From: Pseudomonadota bacterium
GTDB lineage: Bacteria; Pseudomonadota; Gammaproteobacteria; Burkholderiales; Burkholderiaceae_C
Length of the DNA stretch: 12,216 nt
Assembly (NCBI GenBank): GCA_023410975.1
Contig: JAEYPG010000332.1
Span: 1 to 12,216 of the forward strand
Direction of reading: 5' to 3'
Notes under the pieces: generated by a model
What the model was told of the DNA's origin: nothing
Databases searched by the model: none
What the model saw: only the letters and a program-made list of their open reading frames with translations
Program-made: the position numbers and the translations under genes
Shown here: positions 1-6,686 of the stretch, one piece after another
Numbering within the stretch: the first letter of the stretch is position 1
Layout of the letters: every line of letters starts with the position of its first letter

Positions 1-1430
1 CGGTGGTAGTGGTGGCGGTCGAAGATGGGGAAGACCAGGCGGATGAGCGGGGTGCCGCAGTCGCGCTCGAGGTACTTGCCGTAGGTGTTGCCGATGAGGA
101 AGTCCACGGGCTCGGTGTTGAGCAGGCTCCTCATGTGCCAGAGGTCGCGCTTGGGGTAGACCTTGCAGCCGGCGCCGTAGGGGGAGGCGTCGAGGACGGC
201 CTGGACCTTGTCGGCCCAGTCCTGGGTGCCGTTGGTGGCCAGGATGTGGGCGGGCTCGGCGCCGAGCTCCAGCAGGAACTCGGTGTAGCCGATGAGCTGG
301 TCGGGGTCGCCGTAGAGGGCGTAGCGCTTGCCGTGCAGGTGGGTCTGGCTGTCGGCCAGGGCGTCCACGAGCTGGCCGCGCTCCTTTTCGAGCTGGGCGG
401 GCACGGGCTTGCCGGTGAGGCGGGCGATGGCCATGATGAAGCGGTCGGTGCCGGTGACGCCCACGGGGGCGTTGAGCACGACGACTTCCTGGCCCTTCTC
501 GGCGATGTACTTGGCGGTCTTCTCGCAGCAGTATTCCTGGAAGACTATTGTTGCCTTGGCGTTGAGGGCGGCCTCGACCTCGGCCTTGGTGGTGCCGCCT
601 TCGTACATGCGGAACTCGCCGTCGGTGGGGGTGTTCCAGACCTCGGAGGGGTCGCAGAGGACGTTCACCTTGACGCCGAAGAGATCGAAGATGCGGCGCA
701 CTTCCTTCATGTTGCCCACGACGAAGCCGTCGAAGCCGCCGATGAAGTTGATGCTGTCGTCGGGGGTGCGCGTGAGGGGCTCGGTAGTGCCGGCCTTGCC
801 GTCCCAGAAGTGCTTGAGCACGCCCAGCAGCGCGTTGTCGTAGCCGGTGATGTGGCTGCCGACGAAGGCGGGGGTGTGGGCGAAGGGCACGTCGAACTCG
901 GCGGGGACGGAGCCCTTTTGCTTGGAGTTCTTGATGAAGGCGTCGAGGTCGTCGCCGATGACCTCGGCCATGCAAGTGGTCGAGACGGCGATCATCTCGG
1001 GCTTGTAGAGGTTGTAGGCGTTGGCCAGGCCGTCGATCATGTTGTTGAGGCCGCCGAAGACGGCCGCGTCTTCCGTCATGGAGGAGCTCACGCAGGAGGT
1101 GGGTTCCTTGAAGTGGCGGGAGAAGTGGCTGCGGTAGTAGGCCACGCAGCCCTGGGAGCCGTGCACGAACGAGAGCGTCTTGGCGAAGCCGTTGGCAACG
1201 AAGACGGCGCCCAGGGGCTGGCAGGCCTTGGCCGGGTTGACGACGAGGGCCTCGCGGGCGAAGTTCTTGTCCTTGTACTCCTTGGACTTGGTCCAGTCGC
1301 GGATCTCGGCGATCTTGACCTCGGAGTGGTTGAACTCGAAGTTGGCCTTCTTGCTGGCGAACAGCTCCTGGTACTCCGGCTCGCGGAACAGCAGCTCGTG
1401 GTCCTTGATCTTGTCTGCGCTTTGGGGCAT
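1..1430 (-). CDS. nifK: Nitrogenase MoFe protein beta chain NifK (3' end cut off)
   Basis: NifK forms the alpha2-beta2 MoFe protein with NifD and shares the P-cluster that passes electrons from NifH to FeMo-cofactor. The start ATG (1428-1430) has AGGAG seven bases upstream (minus strand). The frame stays open to the left edge, giving 476 residues; the family usually has about 510-525, so roughly 40 are missing. P-cluster cysteines are at 70 (PAKACQPLGA), 95 (GSQGCVAYY) and 153 (STTCMAEV), the same numbers as in Azotobacter vinelandii. Residue 188 is Ala (TPAFVGSH), where Azotobacter has the Ser that ligates the oxidised P-cluster, and residue 99 is Tyr where Azotobacter has Phe. The last visible residues (FDRHHYHR) belong to the conserved C-terminal part. 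It is the third gene of nifHDK, 144 bp after nifD, and is probably co-transcribed from the nifH promoter. Confidence 0.98.
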   Translation of the reverse strand, partial: MPQSADKIKDHELLFREPEYQELFASKKANFEFNHSEVKIAEIRDWTKSKEYKDKNFAREALVVNPAKACQPLGAVFVANGFAKTLSFVHGSQGCVAYYRSHFSRHFKEPTSCVSSSMTEDAAVFGGLNNMIDGLANAYNLYKPEMIAVSTTCMAEVIGDDLDAFIKNSKQKGSVPAEFDVPFAHTPAFVGSHITGYDNALLGVLKHFWDGKAGTTEPLTRTPDDSINFIGGFDGFVVGNMKEVRRIFDLFGVKVNVLCDPSEVWNTPTDGEFRMYEGGTTKAEVEAALNAKATIVFQEYCCEKTAKYIAEKGQEVVVLNAPVGVTGTDRFIMAIARLTGKPVPAQLEKERGQLVDALADSQTHLHGKRYALYGDPDQLIGYTEFLLELGAEPAHILATNGTQDWADKVQAVLDASPYGAGCKVYPKRDLWHMRSLLNTEPVDFLIGNTYGKYLERDCGTPLIRLVFPIFDRHHYH

Positions 1431-1467
1431 TTGGGTTCTCCTGATGGATGACGGAGCAATCTCAAGC

Positions 1468-1542
1468 CCGTTCGCCCTGAGCCTGTCGAAGGGCCTGCAT
1501 CCCGGCTGGGCGGCAGGGCTTCGACAAGCTCAGCCCGAACGG
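1468..1542. repeat. Long inverted repeat between nifD and nifK (dispersed Burkholderiales-type element)
   Basis: The arms 1468-1493 and 1517-1542 are 26 bases each and pair with only a few mismatches around a 23-base loop. The outer part reads CCGTTCGCCCTGAGCC on the left and GCTCAGCCCGAACGG on the right. The same arm sequence recurs at 3127-3201 and 7284-7323. In the nif mRNA this would be a stable hairpin between the nifD stop and the nifK ribosome-binding site. There is no T-run, so it is more likely a processing, stability or attenuation element than a full terminator. Confidence 0.85.
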
Positions 1543-1574
1543 CGTTTATTCCAGTTCAGACTGAGCTGAGGGCG

Positions 1575-3035
1575 TCAGGCGGCGTTCTTCCACGGGGCCT
1601 GGGTGAGCTTCCACACCGGCGAGCTGATGGCCATGTCCATGTCGCGGGCGAAGATGGCGAAGCCGTCGTAGCCGTGGTAGGGGCCGGAGTAGTCCCAGGA
1701 GTGCATCTGGCGGAAGGGCACGCCCATTTTCTGGAAGACGTACTTTTCCTTGATGCCCGAGCCCACGAGGTCGGGCTGCAGGCCTTCGGCGAACTTCTCG
1801 AACTCGTAGCCCGTGACGTCGTCGTAGATGAGCGTGGAGTCCTTGATGTAGTGGGTGGTGCGCTGGTAGTCGTCGTTGTGGGCGAACTCGTAGCCGGTGC
1901 CCACGATCTCCATGCCCAGATCCTCGTAGGCGCCGATGACGTGGCGCGGGCGCAGGCCGCCGACGTACAGCATCACGGTCTTGCCTTGCAGGCGGGGCTT
2001 GTACTTGGCCAGCACGGCGTCGACCATGGGCTGGTACTTGGCGATGACGGCTTCGGCGTTGGCCTTGATGGTGTCGTCGAAGTGGCTGGCGATGGCGCGC
2101 AGGCTCTCGGCGATCTTGGTGGGGCCGAAGAAGTTGTACTCGACCCAGGGGATGCCGTACTTCTCTTCCATGTGCCGGCTGATGTAGTTCATCGAGCGGT
2201 AGCAGTGGATGAGGTTGAGCTTGGCCTTCGGGGTGTTCTCCAGCTCGGCGATGGTGCCGTCGCCCGACCACTGGGCGATCACGCGCAAGCCGATCTCTTC
2301 GAGCAGGATGCGGCTGCTCCAGGCGTCGCCGCCGATGTTGTAGTCGCCGATGATGGTGACGTCGTACGGCGTGGAGACGAACTCGTGCTCCTTCCTGGTG
2401 GTGCCGTCGAAGACCCAGTCGCGGATGGCGTCGTTGGCGAGGTGGTGCCCGAGGGACTGGGACACGCCTCTAAAACCCTCGCAGCGCACGGGCACGATGG
2501 TGTGGTTGCCGTGCTCCTTGCTCTTCTTCTTGGACACGGCCTCGATGTCGTCGCCGATGAGCCCGATGGGGCACTCGCTCTGGATGGAGATGCCCTTGTT
2601 CAGCGGGAACAGCTCCTGGATCTCGTCGATGATCTTGTCGAGCTTCTTGTCGCCACCGAAGACGATGTCCTTCTCCTGGAAGTCGGAGGTGAACTGCATG
2701 GTCACGAAGGTGTCCACGCCGGTGACGCCGATGTAGTAGTTGCGCCGCGAGCTCCAGGAGTACTGGCCGCAGCCCACGGGGCCGTGGGAGATGTGCACCA
2801 TGTCCTTGATGGGGCCCCACACCACGCCCTTGGAGCCGGCGTAGGCGCAGCCGCGGATGGTCATGACGCCGGGCAGGCTCTTGATGTTGGACTTGACGCC
2901 GCAGTCGGGCCTGCCCTCCTCGTAGTTGTTGAGGTGCTTGGCGCGGCGCTTGGCCATCTTCTCGGGATAGGCCTTCAGGACTTCATCGATCAAGGCCTTG
3001 TTGGCGGCCTTGCGCTCTTCAACGGTCATGCTCAT
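1575..3035 (-). CDS. nifD: Nitrogenase MoFe protein alpha chain NifD
   Basis: NifD carries the FeMo-cofactor where N2 is reduced and shares the P-cluster with NifK. The protein is 486 residues (family about 480-495). P-cluster ligands are Cys63 (IRGCAYAGSKG), Cys89 (GPVGCGQYS) and Cys155 (QSECPIGLIGDD). FeMo-cofactor ligands are Cys278 (LIHCYRSMNY) and His445 (FRQMHSWDYSGPYHGYDG). Val71, matching Azotobacter Val70 that gates substrate access, and the His197/His198 pair (SQSLGHH) are also present. The start was set at the ATG 3033-3035 (MSMTVEERKAANKAL), with GGAGAG upstream. The frame stays open for 226 more codons into nifH, but those are not NifD-like. The gene lies 191 bp after nifH and belongs to the same NifA/sigma-54 operon. 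Confidence 0.98.
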   Translation of the reverse strand: MSMTVEERKAANKALIDEVLKAYPEKMAKRRAKHLNNYEEGRPDCGVKSNIKSLPGVMTIRGCAYAGSKGVVWGPIKDMVHISHGPVGCGQYSWSSRRNYYIGVTGVDTFVTMQFTSDFQEKDIVFGGDKKLDKIIDEIQELFPLNKGISIQSECPIGLIGDDIEAVSKKKSKEHGNHTIVPVRCEGFRGVSQSLGHHLANDAIRDWVFDGTTRKEHEFVSTPYDVTIIGDYNIGGDAWSSRILLEEIGLRVIAQWSGDGTIAELENTPKAKLNLIHCYRSMNYISRHMEEKYGIPWVEYNFFGPTKIAESLRAIASHFDDTIKANAEAVIAKYQPMVDAVLAKYKPRLQGKTVMLYVGGLRPRHVIGAYEDLGMEIVGTGYEFAHNDDYQRTTHYIKDSTLIYDDVTGYEFEKFAEGLQPDLVGSGIKEKYVFQKMGVPFRQMHSWDYSGPYHGYDGFAIFARDMDMAISSPVWKLTQAPWKNAA

Positions 3036-3099
3036 GGCGGGACTCTCCGTCAGCGGTGGATTCGGCGGTGTGGTTGCGGCGGGAACGGGATGTTGTTCT

Positions 3100-3118
3100 T
3101 CTCGTGCGGGGCGCGAGA
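3100..3118 (-). other. Small GC-rich hairpin in the nifH-nifD spacer
   Basis: On the mRNA strand UCUCGCGC-CCC-GCACGAGA can fold into an 8-base stem with one C-A mismatch. It lies between the long repeat and the nifD start. Hairpins in nifH-nifD spacers are known to stabilise the nifH message in other diazotrophs; that role here is an inference. Confidence 0.35.
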
Positions 3119-3126
3119 TCAAGGGA

Positions 3127-3201
3127 CCGTTCGCCCTGGGCCTGTCGTAGCGCCGGCAGCTCCACTGCGCGGCAGGACTTCGACAAGCCCAGACCGAACG
3201 G
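3127..3201. repeat. Long inverted repeat between nifH and nifD (same family)
   Basis: The left arm 3127-3150 (CCGTTCGCCCTGGGCCTGTC...) pairs with the right arm 3178-3201 (...GACAAGCCCAGACCGAACGG), with few mismatches and a 27-base loop. It is a diverged copy of the elements at 1468-1542 and 7284-7323. It starts about 25 bases after the nifH stop, so a hairpin here would sit exactly at the 3' end of a nifH-only transcript. That could help produce the excess of NifH over NifDK that nitrogenase needs. Confidence 0.85.
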
Positions 3202-3226
3202 GACGCTTGCGCGCCCCTGGGGCCTG

Positions 3227-4108
3227 TCAGGCGGCGAGCTCGGCGGCGGTCTTGCCGACCTGGCTCTCGTCGATGGCCTGCATGATCCCGTGCTCCATCA
3301 GCAGGTCTTCGAGCTCGTCCATGGTGATGGGCGAGGGAATCACGCCGTTGCCGGCGTTGTCGTGCACCTTCTGCGCGAGCTTGCGGTACTCGCCGGCCTG
3401 CTTGGACTCCGGCGCGTACTCGATGACGGTCATGCGGCGCAGCTCGGCGTGCTGCACGATGTTGTCGCGCGGCACGAAGTGGATGAGCGTGGTGCCCAGC
3501 TTCTTGGCCAGCGACTCCGCCAGCTCCAGCTCCTTGTCGGTCTTGCGCTCGTTGCACACCAGGCCGCCCAGGCGCACGCCGCCGCTGTTGGCGTACTTCA
3601 GGATGCCCTTGGAGATGTTGTTGGCCGCGTACATGGCCATCATCTCGCCGGACATGACGATGTAGATTTCCTGGGCCTTGTTCTCGCGGATGGGCATGGC
3701 AAAGCCGCCGCACACCACGTCGCCCAGCACGTCGTAGGACACGTAGTCCACGCCGTCATAGGCGCCGTTTTCCTCCAGGAAGTTGATCGACGTGATCACG
3801 CCGCGGCCGGCGCAGCCCACGCCGGGCTCCGGGCCGCCGGACTCCACGCAGCGGATGTCGCGAAAGCCGATCTTCATGGCGTCCTCGATCTCCAGGTCCT
3901 CCACCGAGCCGGCTTCCGCTGCCAGCGACAAGATGGTGTCCTGGGCCTTTGCGTGCAGGATCAGCCGGGTGGAGTCGGCCTTGGGATCGCAGCCGACGAT
4001 CAGGATCTTCTGACCCATCTCGGCCAGCGCGGCCAGCGTGTTTTGGGACGTGGTGGACTTGCCGATGCCACCCTTGCCGTAGAAGGCGATCTGACGAAGC
4101 TTTGCCAT
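3227..4108 (-). CDS. nifH: Nitrogenase iron protein NifH
   Basis: NifH is the homodimeric ATP-driven reductase that donates electrons to NifDK and takes part in FeMo-cofactor maturation. The protein is 293 residues (usual length about 290-297). The Walker A P-loop is at 11-18 (GKGGIGKS), with DPKADST at 41-47. Switch II is DVLGDVVCGG at 126-135. The bridging 4Fe-4S ligands are Cys99 and Cys133. Arg102 in GCAGRGVIT is the residue that DraT ADP-ribosylates in species that have the DraT/DraG system; neither gene is visible here. The start ATG (4106-4108) follows CTGGAGCACATAA. It is the first gene of nifHDK, behind a consensus sigma-54 promoter and a NifA site, with a leader of about 120 bases. 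Confidence 0.99.
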   Translation of the reverse strand: MAKLRQIAFYGKGGIGKSTTSQNTLAALAEMGQKILIVGCDPKADSTRLILHAKAQDTILSLAAEAGSVEDLEIEDAMKIGFRDIRCVESGGPEPGVGCAGRGVITSINFLEENGAYDGVDYVSYDVLGDVVCGGFAMPIRENKAQEIYIVMSGEMMAMYAANNISKGILKYANSGGVRLGGLVCNERKTDKELELAESLAKKLGTTLIHFVPRDNIVQHAELRRMTVIEYAPESKQAGEYRKLAQKVHDNAGNGVIPSPITMDELEDLLMEHGIMQAIDESQVGKTAAELAA

Positions 4109-4241
4109 TTATGTGCTCCAGGTTTCGTTGCGAAGTTGACGAGATGACTGGCGCTGTCGTTCTCTGTGCGTCCTTCGGTGCTCGTGGGTTTCTTGGAGAT
4201 CCCTCGGGGCCGGCGGAGTCGGGCTGCGCGCACTCCCTCTT

Positions 4242-4258
4242 CGCAATGCCTGTGCCAG
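4242..4258 (-). promoter_or_regulatory. Sigma-54 promoter of nifHDK
   Basis: On the minus strand the sequence is CTGGCAC-AGGCA-TTGCGA. The -24 element TGGCAC (4252-4257) and -12 element TTGC (4243-4246) match the RpoN consensus exactly, with the required 5-base spacer. The transcript should begin near 4231, leaving a leader of about 120 bases before nifH. Confidence 0.93.
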
Positions 4259-4274
4259 CAGCGTGGTTTACTGC

Positions 4275-4287
4275 CAAGCCGTTGTTT
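4275..4287. promoter_or_regulatory. Candidate IHF site between NifA site and nifH promoter
   Basis: CAAGCCGTTGTTT fits the IHF consensus YAANNNNTTGATW with one mismatch (T for A) and runs into an AT-rich tract (TTTTAATTAGGAAAA). Its centre is about 50 bases upstream of the expected nifH start, the usual place for IHF at nifH promoters. No similar match was seen on the haemoglobin side. Confidence 0.4.
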
Positions 4288-4346
4288 TAATTAGGAAAAC
4301 TGCATTTCCATGGTCTGAGCCGAGCGCGCGACCAGCCCGACGGGTT

Positions 4347-4362
4347 TGTGCGAAACCCGACA
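4347..4362. promoter_or_regulatory. NifA upstream activator sequence (TGT-N10-ACA)
   Basis: TGTGCGAAACCCGACA is a perfect TGT-N10-ACA. Its centre is about 124 bases upstream of the expected nifH start and about 129 bases upstream of the expected haemoglobin-operon start. It is the only such match I found in the divergent region. It partly overlaps a 7-base inverted repeat, CGGGTTT (4341-4347) / AAACCCG (4353-4359). Confidence 0.85.
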
Positions 4363-4456
4363 AAGCATGGCGTGCAGGGCCGGCTTGCGTACTGCCTGGA
4401 GGCCTCGTGCCGCGCTCGCGATCCGGGCTGAGCCGGGCAAAGCTGTCTCGCGCATG

Positions 4457-4473
4457 CTGGTATGGCTGTTGCA
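4457..4473 (+). promoter_or_regulatory. Candidate sigma-54 promoter of the haemoglobin-nitroreductase operon
   Basis: CTGGTATGGCTGTTGCA fits the degenerate RpoN consensus YTGGYAYR-N4-TTGCW, including the key GG and GC pairs with correct spacing, though TGGTAT is weaker than TGGCAC. Transcription would start near 4484. That is downstream of the ATG at 4462 and almost on top of the ATG at 4486, so the site also bears on the choice of gene start. Confidence 0.55.
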
Positions 4474-4485
4474 TCGCATGCAGGC

Positions 4486-4896
4486 ATGAGCGCACATATT
4501 CCCATTGTCTGCAGCACCCGCAATCCGCACCTGGAACGGCTGGGTGGCCCCGAGGCGGTGGCTCGGCTGGTGGATGCCTTCTACCGAGCCATGGACGCGC
4601 GCGAGGACGCCCGCACCATCCGCGCGATGCACGAGCCCGACCTCGGTCCGACCAAGGCCGTCCTGGCGAAGTACCTCACCGAGTGGATGGGCGGGCCCAA
4701 GGTCTACAGCGAAGAGCGCGGTTCTCCGATGCTGCGCCGACGCCACCATCCCTTCGACATCGACGTGAGCGCGCGCGACGCGTGGATGGCGTGCATGCGC
4801 CAGGCGCTGGACGAGACCTGCGCCGACGATGCCTTGCGCCAGGAGCTCGATGTGGCGTTCATGAAGATCGCCGACCACATCAAGAACACCATCTGA
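4486..4896 (+). CDS. Group II truncated haemoglobin
   Basis: This is a 136-residue 2-on-2 globin that binds haem and probably O2 or NO. Group II features are visible: ERLGGPEAVARLVDAFYRAMD (GG start of the A/B helices, B10 Tyr33), the proximal His F8 at 87 in LRRRHHPFDID, and the group-typical Trp G8 at 100 in RDAWMACM. The frame also has an ATG at 4462 (144 residues). The 4486 start was preferred because the earlier ATG lies inside the candidate sigma-54 promoter, and globin homology begins near residue 15. No good Shine-Dalgarno is seen for either start, so 4462 remains possible. Transcribed away from nifH, it may share NifA control. A likely role is buffering O2 or detoxifying NO near nitrogenase; this is inference from position. 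Confidence 0.9.
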   Translation: MSAHIPIVCSTRNPHLERLGGPEAVARLVDAFYRAMDAREDARTIRAMHEPDLGPTKAVLAKYLTEWMGGPKVYSEERGSPMLRRRHHPFDIDVSARDAWMACMRQALDETCADDALRQELDVAFMKIADHIKNTI

Positions 4897-6617
4897 TGGC
4901 CGTGGTGACCGCCACTCTTCCCTCCCTGGAGCCATTGGCCGACGCGGCTGCCGTGCCGCCCCCGTTGCCAGCCAGTCCCGAAGGTCGCGTGCGCGCCTAT
5001 CACCAGCGCACCAAGCACCATCTGCAGCGCTATGCCGCCGGCCCCGAGACGCTGGACTGGGACGCGCAACCCGACCCGTTCCGGCGCTGGAGCGGTGCAC
5101 CGCTGGAGATGCTGCCGCTGCCTGCTGCGGCGCTGGCCCAGGCCGGCGCGCCGGCCTGGGCCGATCTGTTCAATCCGAGCGCCGTGACGCCGCACCCGGC
5201 CGATCGCAACGCCATCGGGCTGCTGCTGGAGCTCAGCTTGGCGCTGTCTGCATGGAAGCAGCACGGGCCCGACCGCTGGGCGGTGCGCGTGAATCCTTCC
5301 AGCGGCAACCTGCATCCCACCGAGGCCTACCTGCTGGCCCATGGCGTGAACGGGCTGGTGGACGGGCTCTACCACTACGCGCCGCGCGAGCACGCGCTGG
5401 AGCGGCGCGCCGAGCTGGGCCCCGGATGGTCCGACCCGGGAATGCGGCTGTGGGTCGGGCTGACGTCCATCCACTGGCGCGAGGCCTGGAAGTACGGTGA
5501 GCGCGCCTACCGCTATTGCCAGCTCGATGCCGGCCATGCCGTGGGCGCGCTGCGCTACGCGGCTGCGGTGCTCGGCTGGCGCGCGCGCGTCGTGCAGGGG
5601 CTGGGAGACGACGTCCTGTGCGCCCTGCTGGGACTGGACCGCGCCGCGGACTTCGGGGACGCGGAGCGCGAAGCGCCGGATTGCCTGGTCGAGCTGCTGC
5701 CTGATCCGGCCGCGCGTTTCGACGCGACCCCCGTGCTGCCGCGCTGGATTGCCGATGGCAGCTGGCGCGGCAGCGCCAACCGGCTGGACCGCCATCCGAT
5801 GTACCGCTGGCCGATCATCGAGGACGTCGCTGCGGCGGCGCGGCGCCCCGTGCTGCAGGCCCAAAGTTCCGTGCAGCCGGCCCCCACGGCGACGCCGGCC
5901 TTGGCGGCTGCCGTGCAGCCGTCCCGGCGCAGCGCGGTGGAAATCATCCACGGCCGGCGCAGCGCGCAGCGCTTCAACCGCCGCGCGGCGCTGCCGCGCG
6001 CGGCGTTGGAGCGCATCGTGCAGGCCCTGCTGCCCGGTGCCCTGCCCTGGGACGCGCTGCCCGGCGCCGAGCGGGTGCATCCCGTGCTTTTCGCTCACCG
6101 CGTGGAAGGGCTCGCGCCCGGGGCCTACCTGCTGCCGCGCAGCGCACGGGGCGAAAGTCTCCTGCGCGAAGCACTGGGCCCGCTCATGGATTGGGCGCCG
6201 GTCGAAAGCCTGCCGCTGTGGCGGCTGGCCGCGAACCCGGCGCTGGCCGGCGTGCTGCGCACCATCGACTGCCACCAGGCGCTGGGCAGCGACGCGGCCC
6301 TGGCCTTCGCACTGCTGGCCGAGTTCGACCAGCCGCTGCACGACGCACCCTGGCGCTACCGCGAGCTGCTGCTCGAAGCCGGCCTGCTGGGCCAGGTGCT
6401 GTACCTGGAAGCCGAGGCGGCGGGTTTCAACGGCACCGGCATTGGTTGCTACTTCGACGACACGCTGCACGAGCTGCTTGGCATCGAGGGCACGCGGGTG
6501 CAGTCGGTCTACCACTTCACCATCGGCGTGGGACTGCACGACCCGCGCATCCAGAGCATGGCGCCCTATGCCGGGCGCGAGGAGCACGCATGGACGCCCG
6601 ATCCTTCCAGCGTCTGA
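4896..6617 (+). CDS. Tandem-domain nitroreductase / SagB-type flavin dehydrogenase
   Basis: The 573-residue protein appears to contain two nitroreductase-fold halves. Half one (about 95-275) has the SagB-like signatures NPSSGNLHPTEAYLL (133-147) and GERAYRYCQLDAGHAVGAL (201-219). Half two (about 345-550) opens with VEIIHGRRSAQRFNR and ends with WRYRELLLEAGLLGQVLYLEAEAAGFNGTGIGCYFDD-like sequence, typical of FMN-binding nitroreductases. A Pro/Ala-rich linker (about 318-345) separates them. The family uses FMN and NAD(P)H for two-electron oxidations or reductions; the substrate here is unknown. No signal peptide or membrane segment is seen. The ATG overlaps the haemoglobin stop (TGATG) and lacks a clear ribosome-binding site, which suggests translational coupling. 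The frame extends upstream into the control region, but that part is shadow. Family assignment is firm, function is not. Confidence 0.9.
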   Translation: MAVVTATLPSLEPLADAAAVPPPLPASPEGRVRAYHQRTKHHLQRYAAGPETLDWDAQPDPFRRWSGAPLEMLPLPAAALAQAGAPAWADLFNPSAVTPHPADRNAIGLLLELSLALSAWKQHGPDRWAVRVNPSSGNLHPTEAYLLAHGVNGLVDGLYHYAPREHALERRAELGPGWSDPGMRLWVGLTSIHWREAWKYGERAYRYCQLDAGHAVGALRYAAAVLGWRARVVQGLGDDVLCALLGLDRAADFGDAEREAPDCLVELLPDPAARFDATPVLPRWIADGSWRGSANRLDRHPMYRWPIIEDVAAAARRPVLQAQSSVQPAPTATPALAAAVQPSRRSAVEIIHGRRSAQRFNRRAALPRAALERIVQALLPGALPWDALPGAERVHPVLFAHRVEGLAPGAYLLPRSARGESLLREALGPLMDWAPVESLPLWRLAANPALAGVLRTIDCHQALGSDAALAFALLAEFDQPLHDAPWRYRELLLEAGLLGQVLYLEAEAAGFNGTGIGCYFDDTLHELLGIEGTRVQSVYHFTIGVGLHDPRIQSMAPYAGREEHAWTPDPSSV

Positions 6618-6679
6618 GCCCCGCGCAGGCGCGCGCGTGGCTCGACGCCCATTCCGACGTTTTCACTTCCAACGCTTGA
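6590..6679 (+). CDS. 29-residue micro-ORF, possible remnant of a rhodanese-type gene
   Basis: An ATG at 6590 has AGGAG at 6580-6584, five bases away and the best ribosome-binding site of this operon. The 30-codon frame overlaps the end of the nitroreductase gene by 28 bases and stops seven bases before the zinc-ribbon gene. Its middle, RLSPAQARAWLDAHSDVF, resembles the opening helix of rhodanese domains, which normally runs on into a DVRE-type strand; here it ends at TSNA and a stop. It could be the leftover of a deleted rhodanese gene, or a short peptide whose translation helps load ribosomes for the next gene. The rhodanese reading is from memory of the family pattern and is weak. Confidence 0.45.
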   Translation: MDARSFQRLSPAQARAWLDAHSDVFTSNA

Positions 6680-6686
6680 GGCCCAC

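Larger units (their letters stand above)
4109..4485. promoter_or_regulatory. Divergent nif control region (nifH leftward, haemoglobin operon rightward)
   Basis: This stretch holds no gene I would accept. It contains two opposed sigma-54 type promoters, one NifA upstream activator site and a candidate IHF site, each listed separately. The nifH leader (about 4109-4231, minus strand) shows no recognised riboswitch. The AT-rich patch around 4282-4300 stands out from the GC-rich surroundings and lies between the activator site and the nifH promoter, where DNA bending would be needed. Confidence 0.85.

Noticed and set aside
3..1451. 482-codon open frame on the plus strand opposite nifK
   Set aside because: Antisense shadow of nifK caused by GC-rich third positions; its protein is low-complexity Val/Gly/Ala/Leu and the minus strand is unmistakably NifK.
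1674..3665. 663-codon plus-strand open frame opposite nifD/nifH
   Set aside because: Same kind of shadow; runs across two real genes and their spacer with no family resemblance.
3036..3713. 226-codon N-terminal extension of nifD
   Set aside because: Lies out of frame inside nifH and the repeat-bearing spacer; NifD homology starts at the ATG with a ribosome-binding site at 3035.
4263..4895. Upstream extension of the nitroreductase frame through the control region and haemoglobin gene
   Set aside because: Overlaps promoter elements and a real globin gene in another frame; no nitroreductase-like residues before the ATG at 4896.
4704..6587. 627-codon minus-strand frame opposite the nitroreductase
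   Set aside because: Low-complexity Arg/Gln/Gly-rich shadow; the plus strand carries clear motifs.
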